Origin: Lentzea sp. NBRC 102530
GTDB taxonomy: Bacteria > Actinomycetota > Actinomycetes > Mycobacteriales > Pseudonocardiaceae
DNA: 64,000 nt
Direction: 5' to 3'
Assembly (NCBI RefSeq): GCF_030269365.1
Contig: NZ_BSTF01000008.1
Coordinates: 186,001 to 250,000 of the forward strand
Part shown: in pieces, positions 32,091 through 41,198 of the stretch
How positions within the stretch are numbered: the first letter of the stretch is position 1
Layout of the letters: every line of letters begins with the position of its first letter
Program-made: the position numbers and the translations under genes
The notes under the pieces: model-generated
What the model saw: the letters and a program-made list of their open reading frames with translations, nothing else
Database searches by the model: none
Told to the model about the DNA's origin: nothing

Positions 32091-34076
32091 ATGAAGAACG
32101 TGGTGAAGGGCAGTGCGGGCAGCGTCGTGCAGGCGGAGGCCGTGCGGGACGTGCACATCCACCCGTCGCACCGGGAGGTGCCGCCGCCGTTCCAGCTACC
32201 GCCGGTGCCCCGGTGCTTCGTCAGCAGGAAGGCCGAGTTGGCGGCGCTGCGGCCCGGTGAGCTCGTGGTGCTGAGCGGTCCTGGCGGGGTCGGCAAGACG
32301 TCGCTCGCCCTGCACTGGCTGCAGGACCGGCGGTCCACCTTCCCCGACGGGCAGCTCTACGCCGATCTCGGCGCGCACGCGCCGGGCGGGCCGGTTGCTC
32401 CTGAGGACGTGCTGGAGGGGTTCCTGCACGCGCTCGGCGTCACCGACGTTCCCCCGCAGCTCGCGCGCCGTGCGGCGTTGTTCAGGTCTGTGACGGCCCG
32501 GCGCCGACTTTCTCTGTTGCTCGACGACGCCGTGAGCGTCGCCCAGGTGCGCACGCTGCTGCCGACGTCCGGCACGGTGGTGGTCACGAGCCGATGGCGG
32601 CTCAGTTCGCTCGGTCTCGACGGCGCGCGGTTCGTGGACGTCGCGCCGATGGGCGTCGAGGACTCGGTCGAGCTGCTCGAAACGGTGGTGGGGCGGGGAA
32701 GACTCGCGCTGGAGCCGGACGCGGCGCACGAGGTGGCGCGGCTGTGCGGCGGACTGCCGATCGCGTTGTCCGTGGTGGGGGCGCGCTTGTCGACGCGACC
32801 GCGGCGAACGTTCTCGCGGGAGGCCGCGGAGTTGCGCGACGACCGGTTGCCCGCGATAGGCACGGACACGTCGGTGGGTTCCGTGCTGGACCTGTCGTAT
32901 GTGGACCTTCCGGAACGGCAGGCGCGGCTGTACCGGTTGTGTGCCTGGCTTCCCGGTGGCCATTTCGACGTGTCCGTGGCGGCGGCGATGATCGAGGAAC
33001 CCGAGTACGACGTCGAGGACGCGCTGGAGGACCTCGTCGAGAAGTCGTTGCTGAGCGAGGCCGGCGACGACAGGTTCCGATTTCATGATCTTTTGCGGGT
33101 GCACGCGCGCGGCAAGGCGGATCCGGACAGGGACGGCGCCGTGCGCAGGGCCGTCGAGTGGTACCTCGCGCGTGCCGTCGAGGCGGATCTGGCCCTGGTG
33201 TCCGACCGGCTGCGGGCGGGACCCGCCTACGCCGCGGCGCGCAAGGACGCCTACTCCTCGCCTGAGGAAGCCATGCGATGGCTGCTCGGCGAACGGGAGA
33301 ACCTCGTGCGCGCGGTCGAGATCGCTCCGGTCGACCTGCGGTGGCAGCTGTGCGAACCGTTGTGGCAGCTGTTCAGCCGGTACCACCTCTACCGCGACTG
33401 GATCCTGACCCACCGGCTCGGCGTCGCCGCGGCGGGTGAGTGCGGAGAGCCCATCGCGCAGGCGCGATTGAGGACGCGGCTCGCACTCGCGCTGATCAAC
33501 ACCGGCGCGGTCGACGAGGCCGTGGCAGAGCTGGAACCCGTGCTGGCGCTCGATGATCTGCCCAGCAAGTCGACTGCGCTGACGCTGCTCGGCCGCGTGA
33601 GCAGGAAGCGCGACGAACCGGAACGGGCGTTGGAGCTGTATCGGCAGGTACTGGCGATGCGCACGCGCGACCGGGGCCGCGGGCAGGCCCGGCGGCGCAT
33701 CGGTGAGGTGCTGGTCGAGCTGGGGCGGTACGAGGAGGCGGTCGCGGAACTGGAACTCGCCGAGTCTTTGCTGACCTGTCCTACCGAGAAGGCCCGCACG
33801 TGGATGTTCCTCGGACGTGCCCACCGGCTCGCCGGGCGTCCGGCGCAGGCGAAGGCGCTGCTCGACTGCGCACTGGAAGGGTCGCTCCGCTCACCGGCGC
33901 ACCTCGCCGACGTGCATCTCGAACTCGCCGAGTTGGCCGAAGACCCGCGCCCGCACCGGCTGGCCGCGCTCGCGTGCTACCACGACCAGACCGACCCAGA
34001 GGCCGTGCGCATCCAGGCGTTGCTCGACCAGGACGGCGGTGCAACCGGGGTGGTCCCGCAGCGCCGCGAGGGGTGA
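32091..34076 (+). CDS. NB-ARC/TPR STAND protein with amyloid-like N-terminal motif
   Basis: 661-aa NLR-like protein without a DNA-binding domain. A short N-terminal stretch MKNVVKGSAGSVVQAEAVRD followed by VHIH resembles the RHIM-like bacterial amyloid signalling motifs found at the start of actinobacterial NB-ARC proteins (a VQ core between Gly and small hydrophobics). The NB-ARC domain follows (Walker A GPGGVGKT 63-70, LLLDDA Walker B, CGGLPIALSVVGAR) and TPR repeats fill residues ~400-650. GGGGAGG precedes ATG 32091. It could be a signalling or self-defence ATPase whose effector is in trans, and no partner carrying the same motif is next to it. Confidence 0.85.
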   Translation: MKNVVKGSAGSVVQAEAVRDVHIHPSHREVPPPFQLPPVPRCFVSRKAELAALRPGELVVLSGPGGVGKTSLALHWLQDRRSTFPDGQLYADLGAHAPGGPVAPEDVLEGFLHALGVTDVPPQLARRAALFRSVTARRRLSLLLDDAVSVAQVRTLLPTSGTVVVTSRWRLSSLGLDGARFVDVAPMGVEDSVELLETVVGRGRLALEPDAAHEVARLCGGLPIALSVVGARLSTRPRRTFSREAAELRDDRLPAIGTDTSVGSVLDLSYVDLPERQARLYRLCAWLPGGHFDVSVAAAMIEEPEYDVEDALEDLVEKSLLSEAGDDRFRFHDLLRVHARGKADPDRDGAVRRAVEWYLARAVEADLALVSDRLRAGPAYAAARKDAYSSPEEAMRWLLGERENLVRAVEIAPVDLRWQLCEPLWQLFSRYHLYRDWILTHRLGVAAAGECGEPIAQARLRTRLALALINTGAVDEAVAELEPVLALDDLPSKSTALTLLGRVSRKRDEPERALELYRQVLAMRTRDRGRGQARRRIGEVLVELGRYEEAVAELELAESLLTCPTEKARTWMFLGRAHRLAGRPAQAKALLDCALEGSLRSPAHLADVHLELAELAEDPRPHRLAALACYHDQTDPEAVRIQALLDQDGGATGVVPQRREG

Positions 34077-34149
34077 GGTGCCCGGCGGGCAGAGCAGCAC
34101 GTCGGCCAGGCCGGCTGCCGCTGTGCCCGCCCTCGCGGTGATCCACCGA

Positions 34150-35220
34150 TCAGACATGGTGTGCCGCAACGGGTTCCGCGCACGCCCGGCGGGCAGGCTC
34201 CGGTAGCCGCATCAGCCGGTACATGGTCGTCCGCAGCAGCTCGGCCGCCTGGTCGAGACGTGAGCTGAGAGCGGACGCGATGTCCGGCGCGCCCCGGGCG
34301 ACCAGGTCCGCGAGGCTGCCTGGTCGGACCTGTGCTCTGGTCCCGAGTTCGACGGGAACGCCGACCGCAGCGGCGTACTGCGTGACGCTGCCGTGGTCGC
34401 CGAGCACCCGGTCGCTCGCGATCACCGCCGCGCGCCAGCCCTCCTCCGGGGGAATGATGATCAGGTCGGGCCGGTCCGCCAGCCAAGCACGCACCTGCCA
34501 CGGACCGTGCACTGACCACGTCGTCGGATGGATCACCACGGCTGTGCGATGCCCGTCTGCCCGATAGAGCTCCGGCCTTCCTCCGAACACCGATTCCGGC
34601 CGCCAGGTCGAGCTGATCGTCACGAGCATCTCGCCCGGCGCGACCCCAAGCGCCGCGCGGTAGGACTCCCTGTGCGGCAGGCTCGACCGCATCCGGTCCA
34701 GGCACAGGTCGCCGGCGACCACCGCGTGCGGTACCGCCTCCGGGCACGACCGTTCCAGCACCCTCAGCTCGTCGTCGTGGCTCAGGACCAACGCGGCTGC
34801 CGTCACCCGCCCGCCCCGCATGAGTTCATGGCGGTCGAGGCCGTGCCCGGTGAGCCGTCGCGACTTCAACGCTCCCGCGCCGTGCGGCAGCACCAGCACG
34901 GGGCCGAGGACGTGCTCGACGTCGCGGCGGCTGGCGGCCAGCACGAGGTCGAACTCCACCCCGATCGCCTGCTGCCAGGGCAACGTCAGCACGCCGTGCC
35001 GCTGCAGGAACTCGTGCGTGCCGTAGGAGACCCCGCCCACGTCAGGCACCGTGCAGACGACCTGAACCCGCCGGTCGGCCTTGAGCAGGTCCAGTACGTC
35101 GAACAGGCGCGTGGCCGCGACGACGTGCGGTACGAGCACCAGCACGGTCCGGCATCCTGGCACCGTCACCCGCCGGCCGGCCCTGGGACCGACCGGCGCG
35201 TCCACCCACGTCCCGTTCAC
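34150..35220 (-). CDS. GT-B-like protein of unknown substrate (glycosyltransferase/glycerophosphotransferase-like)
   Basis: 356-aa soluble protein. Two Rossmann-like halves are suggested: an N-terminal VLVLVPHVVAATRLFDVLDLLKADRRVQVVCTVPD and PVLVLPHGAGALKSRR, and a C-terminal VTISSTWRPESVF, VVIHPTTWSVHG, IIIPPEEGWRAAVIASDRVLGDHGSVTQYAAAVGVPVEL, which resembles the donor-binding half of GT-B enzymes (GDHGSVT in the place of a nucleotide-phosphate loop). GTG 35220 overlaps the dehydrogenase stop (GTGA), so the two are coupled and a sugar acid product might be the donor (inference). Exact function is unknown. Confidence 0.65.
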   Translation of the reverse strand: MNGTWVDAPVGPRAGRRVTVPGCRTVLVLVPHVVAATRLFDVLDLLKADRRVQVVCTVPDVGGVSYGTHEFLQRHGVLTLPWQQAIGVEFDLVLAASRRDVEHVLGPVLVLPHGAGALKSRRLTGHGLDRHELMRGGRVTAAALVLSHDDELRVLERSCPEAVPHAVVAGDLCLDRMRSSLPHRESYRAALGVAPGEMLVTISSTWRPESVFGGRPELYRADGHRTAVVIHPTTWSVHGPWQVRAWLADRPDLIIIPPEEGWRAAVIASDRVLGDHGSVTQYAAAVGVPVELGTRAQVRPGSLADLVARGAPDIASALSSRLDQAAELLRTTMYRLMRLPEPARRACAEPVAAHHV

Positions 35221-36422
35221 GCGGCCAGCACCGCGTCGCCGGCCGTGCAGTCGATCACCAGCGTGGAGGTCCGCAGCGACACCGAGGCGTGCCGCGTCAT
35301 GATCAGTACGACATCCGCGCTGGCGTCGACGGGCTGACTCGTGAGCTTGCTCCCGTTGTCCAGCACCAGGTCTGGCACGAACGGGTCGTGGTAGCTGACG
35401 ACCGCCTCCCGGCTCAGCTCGTTGATCACCCGCAGCGCCGGTGACTGCCGGACGTTGGCGACACCGGGCTTGTAGGTCACGCCGAGCACGTGAACGCGCC
35501 GCATCGGGACGCCGAGCTCGGTCAGCTTGGTCCTCACGCGGTGCAGCGTGTGCGCGGGCATCGAGTCGTTGACCGCGATTGAGGCGTCGACGACCGGCGA
35601 GTGCAGACCGTGCCGCCGGGCGTTGGCGACGAAGAATCCTGCAGACACCGGGATGCAGTCGCCACCCGCACCGGGGCCCGGCCGATGCCGCAAGAACCCG
35701 AACGGCTTGGTGCCGGCCGCGTCCAGCACCTCGTGCACGTCCACTCCCTGAGCGCGGCACAGGGTCGCGAGCTCGTTCGCGAGGGAGATGTTGACGAGGC
35801 GGAAGGTGTTCTCGAAGACCTTCGTGAGTTCCGCGGCGCGCAACGTGCTCATGGTGACGCACTCGGACGAGAGGCGTCGCAGCAACGATGCCGCGCGCTC
35901 GGTGCACTCGGGCGTCAGGCCCGCGACGATCCGCGGGGTCGGCGTGGAGTTGCCGGGGTCCGTGCGCACCGGCGAATGCGCCAGGTGGAAGTCGAGCCCT
36001 GCACGCAGTTCCGACGCGCTTTCCAGCCGGGGCGCGAGGATCCGTTCCACGGTTCCCGGTTCGCAGGTGCTCTGCACGATCACCAGCGCACCACGCCTCA
36101 GCACCGCACCCACGCGGTCCACGGCGTCGGCGAGCATCGCGGTGTCGAGCGCGCCATGCCGGTCGGGTGGCGTCGGCACGCACACGACGTAGCTGTCCGC
36201 GGCGACGATCTCGTTGTGTCGCAGGGACAGTCGGCCGGACCTGATGACTTCGGCGAGTGCGCTCTCGTCGGTGGTGGTGAGTCCGCAGCCCGGCGTGCAG
36301 GCCGTGACGTGCCGGACCCGGTGGGCGTCGGCGTCCACGCCGAGCACCCGCAGGCCGGCCTTGGCGGCGGCGACGGCCACGGGCAGACCGGTGAATCCGA
36401 GCCCGATGACGACGGTGTCCAT
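35217..36422 (-). CDS. nucleotide-sugar (UDP-/GDP-sugar) dehydrogenase
   Basis: 401-aa NAD-dependent four-electron dehydrogenase of the UDP-glucose/UDP-ManNAc/GDP-mannose family. It has the Rossmann motif GLGFTG (residues 7-12), SPVRTDPGN, the Lys/Asn pair in ELTKVFENTFR (K201, N205) and the catalytic Cys256 in GAGGDCIPVS. The C-terminal domain has VLGVTYKPGVANVRQSPAL. It oxidises an NDP-hexose to the uronate. GAAGGAGG sits just before ATG 36422. It is divergent from the large SARP gene 266 nt away and coupled to the GT-B-like gene downstream. Confidence 0.88.
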   Translation of the reverse strand: MDTVVIGLGFTGLPVAVAAAKAGLRVLGVDADAHRVRHVTACTPGCGLTTTDESALAEVIRSGRLSLRHNEIVAADSYVVCVPTPPDRHGALDTAMLADAVDRVGAVLRRGALVIVQSTCEPGTVERILAPRLESASELRAGLDFHLAHSPVRTDPGNSTPTPRIVAGLTPECTERAASLLRRLSSECVTMSTLRAAELTKVFENTFRLVNISLANELATLCRAQGVDVHEVLDAAGTKPFGFLRHRPGPGAGGDCIPVSAGFFVANARRHGLHSPVVDASIAVNDSMPAHTLHRVRTKLTELGVPMRRVHVLGVTYKPGVANVRQSPALRVINELSREAVVSYHDPFVPDLVLDNGSKLTSQPVDASADVVLIMTRHASVSLRTSTLVIDCTAGDAVLAA

Positions 36423-36688
36423 TTGGCCTCCTTCAGGTGGTGTGGCACCAGGCTGCGGCGTGGTTCTGTCCAAACCGCTTCCGCTCGATCCACGTTCCGC
36501 TGAACGCGCAGGTGGGAAGCGCCTGAATGATCATCTTCCAGGTGCAATGGACTGCGAGCGCTTTCCGATTGCTTTCCGTGATTTGTGGACAATAAGTGAC
36601 TCGAAACGACAACAAAGCTGGATCGGCCCGCGGGATCGCGGCAGACTGCACAGCGGGAGCAGTGCGCCCGGGGGAGGGGTGGCCGCCG

Positions 36689-39577
36689 GTGGAGATCGCA
36701 TTCAGGATCCTCGGCCGGACGCGCGTGCGCGTCGACGGCGAGTTCGTCGCGGACTGGGGAAAGCCGAAGGCCCGCGCGGTGCTCGCGGTCCTGTTGCTGA
36801 ACGCGGGCAACGCGATTTCGGTGAACACCATCGCGGATTGGGTGTGGGCGGATCGCCGCCCGGCCAATCTGTACCCGACCGTGCAGACGGCCATTACGAG
36901 TGTGCGCGCCGCATTGCAGCGGACCGGTGTGCGGTTCGCGCTGCGCAACGAAGATCGCTCGTACCGGCTCGAGATCGACAGGTCCCTGATCGACCTCCAC
37001 GTCTTCCGCAAGCTCGTGGACCGTGCCCGCGCCATCGGCGGGACCGATCACCGGGCGGCGTGCGAACTGGTCGAACAGGCGCTGGAGCTGTGGGGTGACG
37101 AACCGCTCGCCGACCTGGAGGGCGAACTGGCTTCGCGTCGGCGCCAGCACCTGGTCCGCACCTACTACCTGACCGCTTCCCACGCGTTGCTCTACGGACT
37201 CGGCAAACTGGGCGACTACGCGCGCATGCTGGAACACCTCGACGAAATCCCGCCGGAACACGATCTGGAAATACTGCTCGCGAAGCACCGGCTCACCGCG
37301 CTGTACGGACTTCGCCGCGCACAGGAGGCGCTGAACTATCTGGTCACGATCCGGCGCCGGATCGTGAACGAGATCGGTGACGGTTCCGAGGTGGACCTGA
37401 ACTCGTTGCACGAACGCCTGAGAGTGCGGCACGAACAGTCTGCGGTGACCAGATCTCCCGGGCCGCGTTATCTGCCGCACGACGTCGACGTGTTCGTCGG
37501 GCGCGAAGACCTGTTGTCGGAACTGGACGCGCTCGTTCTGCCGGGAACAGCCCCGCGACTGATCACTCTCGACGGTCAGCCAGGAATGGGGAAGACGACT
37601 CTCGCGGTGCATTGGGCACATCGCGTGCAACGGCGTTTCCCGGACGGTTGCTGGTTCGCGTCCCACACGGACGGCGGAGAGGTGGTCGCGGACCTCCTGG
37701 TGGCGCTCGGCGTGCCGATCGAGCCGATCCAATCGGTGCCCGCGCGCGTCGCCAGGTTGCGCGAAGAGCTGGCATCACGACGCATGCTCCTCGTGCTGGA
37801 CGACGTCACCGGTGTGGAACCGCTGCTGCCGGCGTTGTCGACGAGCGTGGTGCTCGTGGCGAGCCGGGCTCGGATGAGTTCGCTCGTGCTCCAGCACCGA
37901 GCGCGTGCGTTCACGGTTCTGCCTCTGGGCAACGACGAGATCGCCCACTGGCTGACCACCCTGCTCGGTGACCGCGCCGCTGTCGCACCGGAAGTCGTTG
38001 CGCGACTTGCGGAACGCACCGGCGGAATGCCGTTGGTGATGCAGCTGATGGCGGAGCAGATCGCGGCGCAGCCGGACAGGTCACTGGCCGACCTGGTGCC
38101 GATGCTGTCCGATGGCCGGACGTTGCTGTCTTTGCAGGGCAACAACGTCCGCGTTCACTTCGAACGTTCCTACGATGCGTTGAACCCCGCGCAGGCACGC
38201 CTCTTCCGGCTGTTCGGGCTGCACCCCTCGCACGAGGTCCCGTTGCTCGTGGTCGCCGCACTGGCCGGCCTGCCTGTCGAGCGGGCCCGCGTGCTCGTCG
38301 ACGAGCTGGTGTGGAAGCGCCTCGTGGAGACCGTCGACGGTGGTCGCTGCAGGACGCACGACCTGCTGCGCGAGTTCGCGGCCGACCGGCTCGCGCAGGA
38401 CGAGCCGGCAGAGGAGCAGGACGCGGCGGTCACCCGGTTGATGAGCTGGTACCTGCACTCGGTCAACAACGCGGACCGCCTCGTGTTCGGTTACCGCGAC
38501 GAGGTGCCGATGCTGCCGTTGCCCGACGGCGTGCACCCGGCGGAGTTCGCGGACGAGGACGACGTCGCGCGGTGGATCGCGAAAGACAAGGCCAGCATCG
38601 TCGGCGTGCTGCGTTCCTCGCCGCAGCCAGGTTACGTGTGGCGGATAGCGAACGGCGCGGGGGAGCTGTTCCTGCGCTACGGCCACTACGAGGAGGTGGT
38701 GGCGGTGATGACCGCGGGAGCGGAGGCGGCGCGGGCCAACGGCGACGTCCACGCGGAGACGGACACCAACTCGAACCTCGCGCACTTCTTCATCGAACGG
38801 CGCGACTACTCGGCCGCGGAACGCCTCCTCGAACGCGCGCAACGGGTCTTCGGTGACCGCGACGACCCGGAGACGCTGGCCGTGCTGCTGCGCAACAAGG
38901 CCGACTGCATCCGCGGCGCGGACGGTGTCCCACGAGCCCTTGAGCTGTACCAGGAGGCCCTCGCGCTGGCCGAGGGGTTCGAGGACACGCGGAGCGGAAT
39001 CCTGCACCGCATGGGAGCCGCCTGCCGTGTGGGAGGCCGGCTCGACGAGGCGGCCGTCCACCTCGTCCAGGCCCGCCTGATCCGGCAGCGCACCGGTGAC
39101 TACAAAGGGGAAGCGGATTCTCTGGTCGAACTGGCGTGGCTCGCCCGCGAGAGCGGAGACGACTTCTCCGCCCGCACGAACTGCCACGAGGCCCACGCCC
39201 GCTACGCCCAGGCCCACCACCAGCCAGGCCGCGCCGCCGCCATGGTGCTGCTCGGACTCATCGCCAGGGACAACGACGACCCGGCGCTCGCGTTGACCTA
39301 CGCGACCGAGGCGCTGGAGCTCTGCACGGGCCTCGACCGCGAGCTGGAGGCGCGGGCGCACGACCTGCTCGGTCAGCTCGCGTGGAAGGCGGGGCAGCAC
39401 GACACGTCCATCGAGCACCTCGAACAGGCCTACCGGGCCTTCCGCGACATCGGGGACGACCGCGCCCGGTCGGTGGCCGCGCAGCTCGACGAACACGTGG
39501 CACAGAGCGGACCGGTGCTGCCTTCGTCGAGGTCGGAGAGCACCGGTATATGGTTCGAGAGCGGCCTGCTGGAATAA
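36689..39577 (+). CDS. SARP-family regulator with NB-ARC and TPR domains (AfsR-like)
   Basis: 962-aa AfsR-like regulator. The winged-helix domain spans about 1-95 (VEIAFRILGRTRVRVDG..), BTAD about 100-245, NB-ARC from about 265 with GREDLL and Walker A GQPGMGKTT (296-304), LLVLDDV Walker B and GGMPLVMQLMA, and the TPR array fills about 560-930. GTG 36689 was chosen because the DNA-binding domain begins there and GGGGGAGGGG precedes it; an upstream GTG at 36596 would add 31 unrelated residues. It may control the divergent nucleotide-sugar genes or the secreted peptide gene downstream (inference). Confidence 0.92.
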   Translation: MEIAFRILGRTRVRVDGEFVADWGKPKARAVLAVLLLNAGNAISVNTIADWVWADRRPANLYPTVQTAITSVRAALQRTGVRFALRNEDRSYRLEIDRSLIDLHVFRKLVDRARAIGGTDHRAACELVEQALELWGDEPLADLEGELASRRRQHLVRTYYLTASHALLYGLGKLGDYARMLEHLDEIPPEHDLEILLAKHRLTALYGLRRAQEALNYLVTIRRRIVNEIGDGSEVDLNSLHERLRVRHEQSAVTRSPGPRYLPHDVDVFVGREDLLSELDALVLPGTAPRLITLDGQPGMGKTTLAVHWAHRVQRRFPDGCWFASHTDGGEVVADLLVALGVPIEPIQSVPARVARLREELASRRMLLVLDDVTGVEPLLPALSTSVVLVASRARMSSLVLQHRARAFTVLPLGNDEIAHWLTTLLGDRAAVAPEVVARLAERTGGMPLVMQLMAEQIAAQPDRSLADLVPMLSDGRTLLSLQGNNVRVHFERSYDALNPAQARLFRLFGLHPSHEVPLLVVAALAGLPVERARVLVDELVWKRLVETVDGGRCRTHDLLREFAADRLAQDEPAEEQDAAVTRLMSWYLHSVNNADRLVFGYRDEVPMLPLPDGVHPAEFADEDDVARWIAKDKASIVGVLRSSPQPGYVWRIANGAGELFLRYGHYEEVVAVMTAGAEAARANGDVHAETDTNSNLAHFFIERRDYSAAERLLERAQRVFGDRDDPETLAVLLRNKADCIRGADGVPRALELYQEALALAEGFEDTRSGILHRMGAACRVGGRLDEAAVHLVQARLIRQRTGDYKGEADSLVELAWLARESGDDFSARTNCHEAHARYAQAHHQPGRAAAMVLLGLIARDNDDPALALTYATEALELCTGLDRELEARAHDLLGQLAWKAGQHDTSIEHLEQAYRAFRDIGDDRARSVAAQLDEHVAQSGPVLPSSRSESTGIWFESGLLE

Positions 39578-39751
39578 CGTCACCCGTACGGCGAGGCTGT
39601 TACCGAAGGTGGCCTTCTGGCCGTGTCGAGCCAGGACACCCCGGTCGGCAGGTGAAAAGTTTTGGTGAGCTCGTTGCTCCGAAAGGGGCACGGGTTGCTC
39701 TGTGTCTACCCCGGTGATCTAGACCGTCTGGTGTCACGGCAAGATCCGCGC

Positions 39752-39940
39752 ATGGCAAATAGAACGCTTCTGTGCAGCGTCGTAGTAGCAGCGGCACTGG
39801 CCGCTGGAGTGCCCGGTAGCGCGCTGGCGGGCACCGCCGCGGCTACCGAGCAGGCGGGAGTTCCCGCCGACCGTGCCCTCGATGCAGAGTTCGGCACGGC
39901 CTCCATGAAGTGGGGTTCCGCACCGGCTGTTCTCAACTAG
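39752..39940 (+). CDS. small secreted peptide (62 aa), unknown
   Basis: 62-aa precursor with a clear signal peptide (MANRTLLCSVVVAAALAAGV plus PGSALA, cleavage after residue 26) and a mature part of about 36 residues that ends FGTASMKWGSAPAVLN. It has no Cys in the mature peptide and only one Trp. A strong terminator follows 15 nt after the stop, so it is a dedicated transcription unit. It lies 174 nt after the SARP gene. No ribosome site is obvious and no processing enzymes are adjacent. A signalling peptide, or the product of a dedicated small gene of unknown role, is possible; I do not recognise it. Confidence 0.6.
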   Translation: MANRTLLCSVVVAAALAAGVPGSALAGTAAATEQAGVPADRALDAEFGTASMKWGSAPAVLN

Positions 39941-39955
39941 CAGTTGCTTCACCCT

Positions 39956-39992
39956 CGGCCTGTCCCGGTTGCCGCCGGGACAGGCCGTTTTT
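39956..39992 (+). terminator. Rho-independent terminator
   Basis: CGGCCTGTCCCGG (39956-39968) pairs perfectly with CCGGGACAGGCCG (39975-39987) over a 6-nt loop and is followed by TTTTT (39988-39992). It is the clearest canonical terminator in the window and ends the small-peptide transcript. Confidence 0.92.
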
Positions 39993-40260
39993 ACATTAGC
40001 GCGTCCAAGCGAGAATTTGCTGCGATCTGCATCTCAAGTTGGTGCACTCTTGATCTCGGAATCGGAATTGCCTATATGTGCCGTGCGTGCCCTTATGGCC
40101 GTGTGCTTGTTGATGATGGTGGCATGTGCCATAGGACGTGAACGACCTCTGTGGCCGATAAAACCGCAGGTGAGGCGCAGAAGACTCGATCGGGGGGTCT
40201 GAACAGTTGTCCACATGGGTCTCACCCTGAACCCCTCCGCAAAGCGTCTAATCTCCGCTC
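39993..40260. other. non-coding AT-richer stretch before XRE gene
   Basis: Together with the terminator this gap is 320 nt. Its base composition is visibly lower in GC than neighbours (for example TTGCCTATATGTGCC) and I see no coding region. It contains TGGCA-TG-TGCCA (short inverted repeat near 40122-40133), a TTGTCC half-site at 40207-40212 and the -10 box of the XRE gene at 40249-40254. Confidence 0.4.
40249..40254 (+). promoter_or_regulatory. candidate -10 box, leaderless XRE mRNA
   Basis: TAATCT matches TAnnnT; its last base is exactly 7 nt before the A of the start ATG at 40261. No Shine-Dalgarno is visible. Confidence 0.5.
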
Positions 40261-41100
40261 ATGCCGAAGGATTTCCGTGCGACCACGCTCGAACGCGCGA
40301 TTGGACGTAGCCTGGCCTCGTGGCGCAATGAGCGCGGGTTCAGCCTCACCGAGGCGGGCATGCGAGTGGGGTTCAGCAGCGCGAAACTGTCGACCATGGA
40401 GAACGCGGTGCAGCCGTCGGCGCCCGTGGACATCATGGCCCTGGGTTACGTGTACCGGGTGTCAGCCGAGACGTGGCAGAGGGTCGTGCTGCAGGCTCAG
40501 CAGGCCGAGCGCGAGCGGTCCGCGCCGCATCGTCCGAAGTTGTTCGACCCGGTGGCGGACTTCGCGAACCTGGTGTTCGAGGCGACGTCGTTGCGCGTGT
40601 TCACCCTCGACCTCGTGCCCGCCGTGTTCCAACTCGGCGACTACGCGAACGCCGTGGTCCGGGCGAACGACCCGGAACGGGGCGAGGTGCTCGCACGCGT
40701 GCGGGAGTCGTGGTCTGCCCGGCGGCACGACAAGGATCCGCTGGAGGTGGAGGCGGTGTTCCCCGAAGCGGTGCTGCGCCAGGTGGTCGGCGGCCCGCGG
40801 GTGATGAAGGCACAACTGCTGCACCTCATGGAGGTCAGCGAGCAGCCGTCGGTGAGCCTGCGGATCGTGCCGCGTGCGGCCGGGGCGTACCCGGCGATGG
40901 GGTCGCCGTTCACGCTGCTCGGCTTCCCGCATCGCCAGCACAGCGACGTCGTGTACTTCGAATCGGTCGTGAAGGGCGAGTACGTCGAGGACCCGGCGTT
41001 GTGCGAGCGGTTCGCGCAGCGGTTCGGCCGGCTGCGTCAGATCGCGCTAGGGGAGGGGGAGTCGCTGGAACTCATCGCGGAGGCCGCGGCCGAGCTGTAG
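40261..41100 (+). CDS. XRE-family regulator with DUF5753 (Scr1-like)
   Basis: 279-aa Scr1-type protein. An N-terminal helix-turn-helix (LASWRNERGFSLTEAGMRVGFSSAKLSTMENAVQPS, about 17-55) is followed by the DUF5753 ligand/partner domain (LVPAVFQLGDYANAVV, RQVVGGPRVMKAQLLHLMEVSEQPSVSLRIVPRAAGAYPAMGSPFTLLGFP). These are typically paired with a small DUF397 protein; none is present here. The start is supported by a leaderless promoter. The related gene at 62229-63068 has the same layout. Confidence 0.9.
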   Translation: MPKDFRATTLERAIGRSLASWRNERGFSLTEAGMRVGFSSAKLSTMENAVQPSAPVDIMALGYVYRVSAETWQRVVLQAQQAERERSAPHRPKLFDPVADFANLVFEATSLRVFTLDLVPAVFQLGDYANAVVRANDPERGEVLARVRESWSARRHDKDPLEVEAVFPEAVLRQVVGGPRVMKAQLLHLMEVSEQPSVSLRIVPRAAGAYPAMGSPFTLLGFPHRQHSDVVYFESVVKGEYVEDPALCERFAQRFGRLRQIALGEGESLELIAEAAAEL

Positions 41101-41198
41101 GGCTGACCTGTGGAGATGTCGGATTCCTGAGAAAACTCCTGTTCGCCGCCCAGCGGGGGAAGGATCTGGGGTGCAGTCCAATCCGAGGAGGAGGCGGC

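Noticed and set aside
36423-36688. Biosynthetic gene cluster around the SARP regulators
   Set aside because: No PKS, NRPS, terpene or RiPP-modifying enzymes are present in the window; the sugar dehydrogenase/GT pair alone is not enough.
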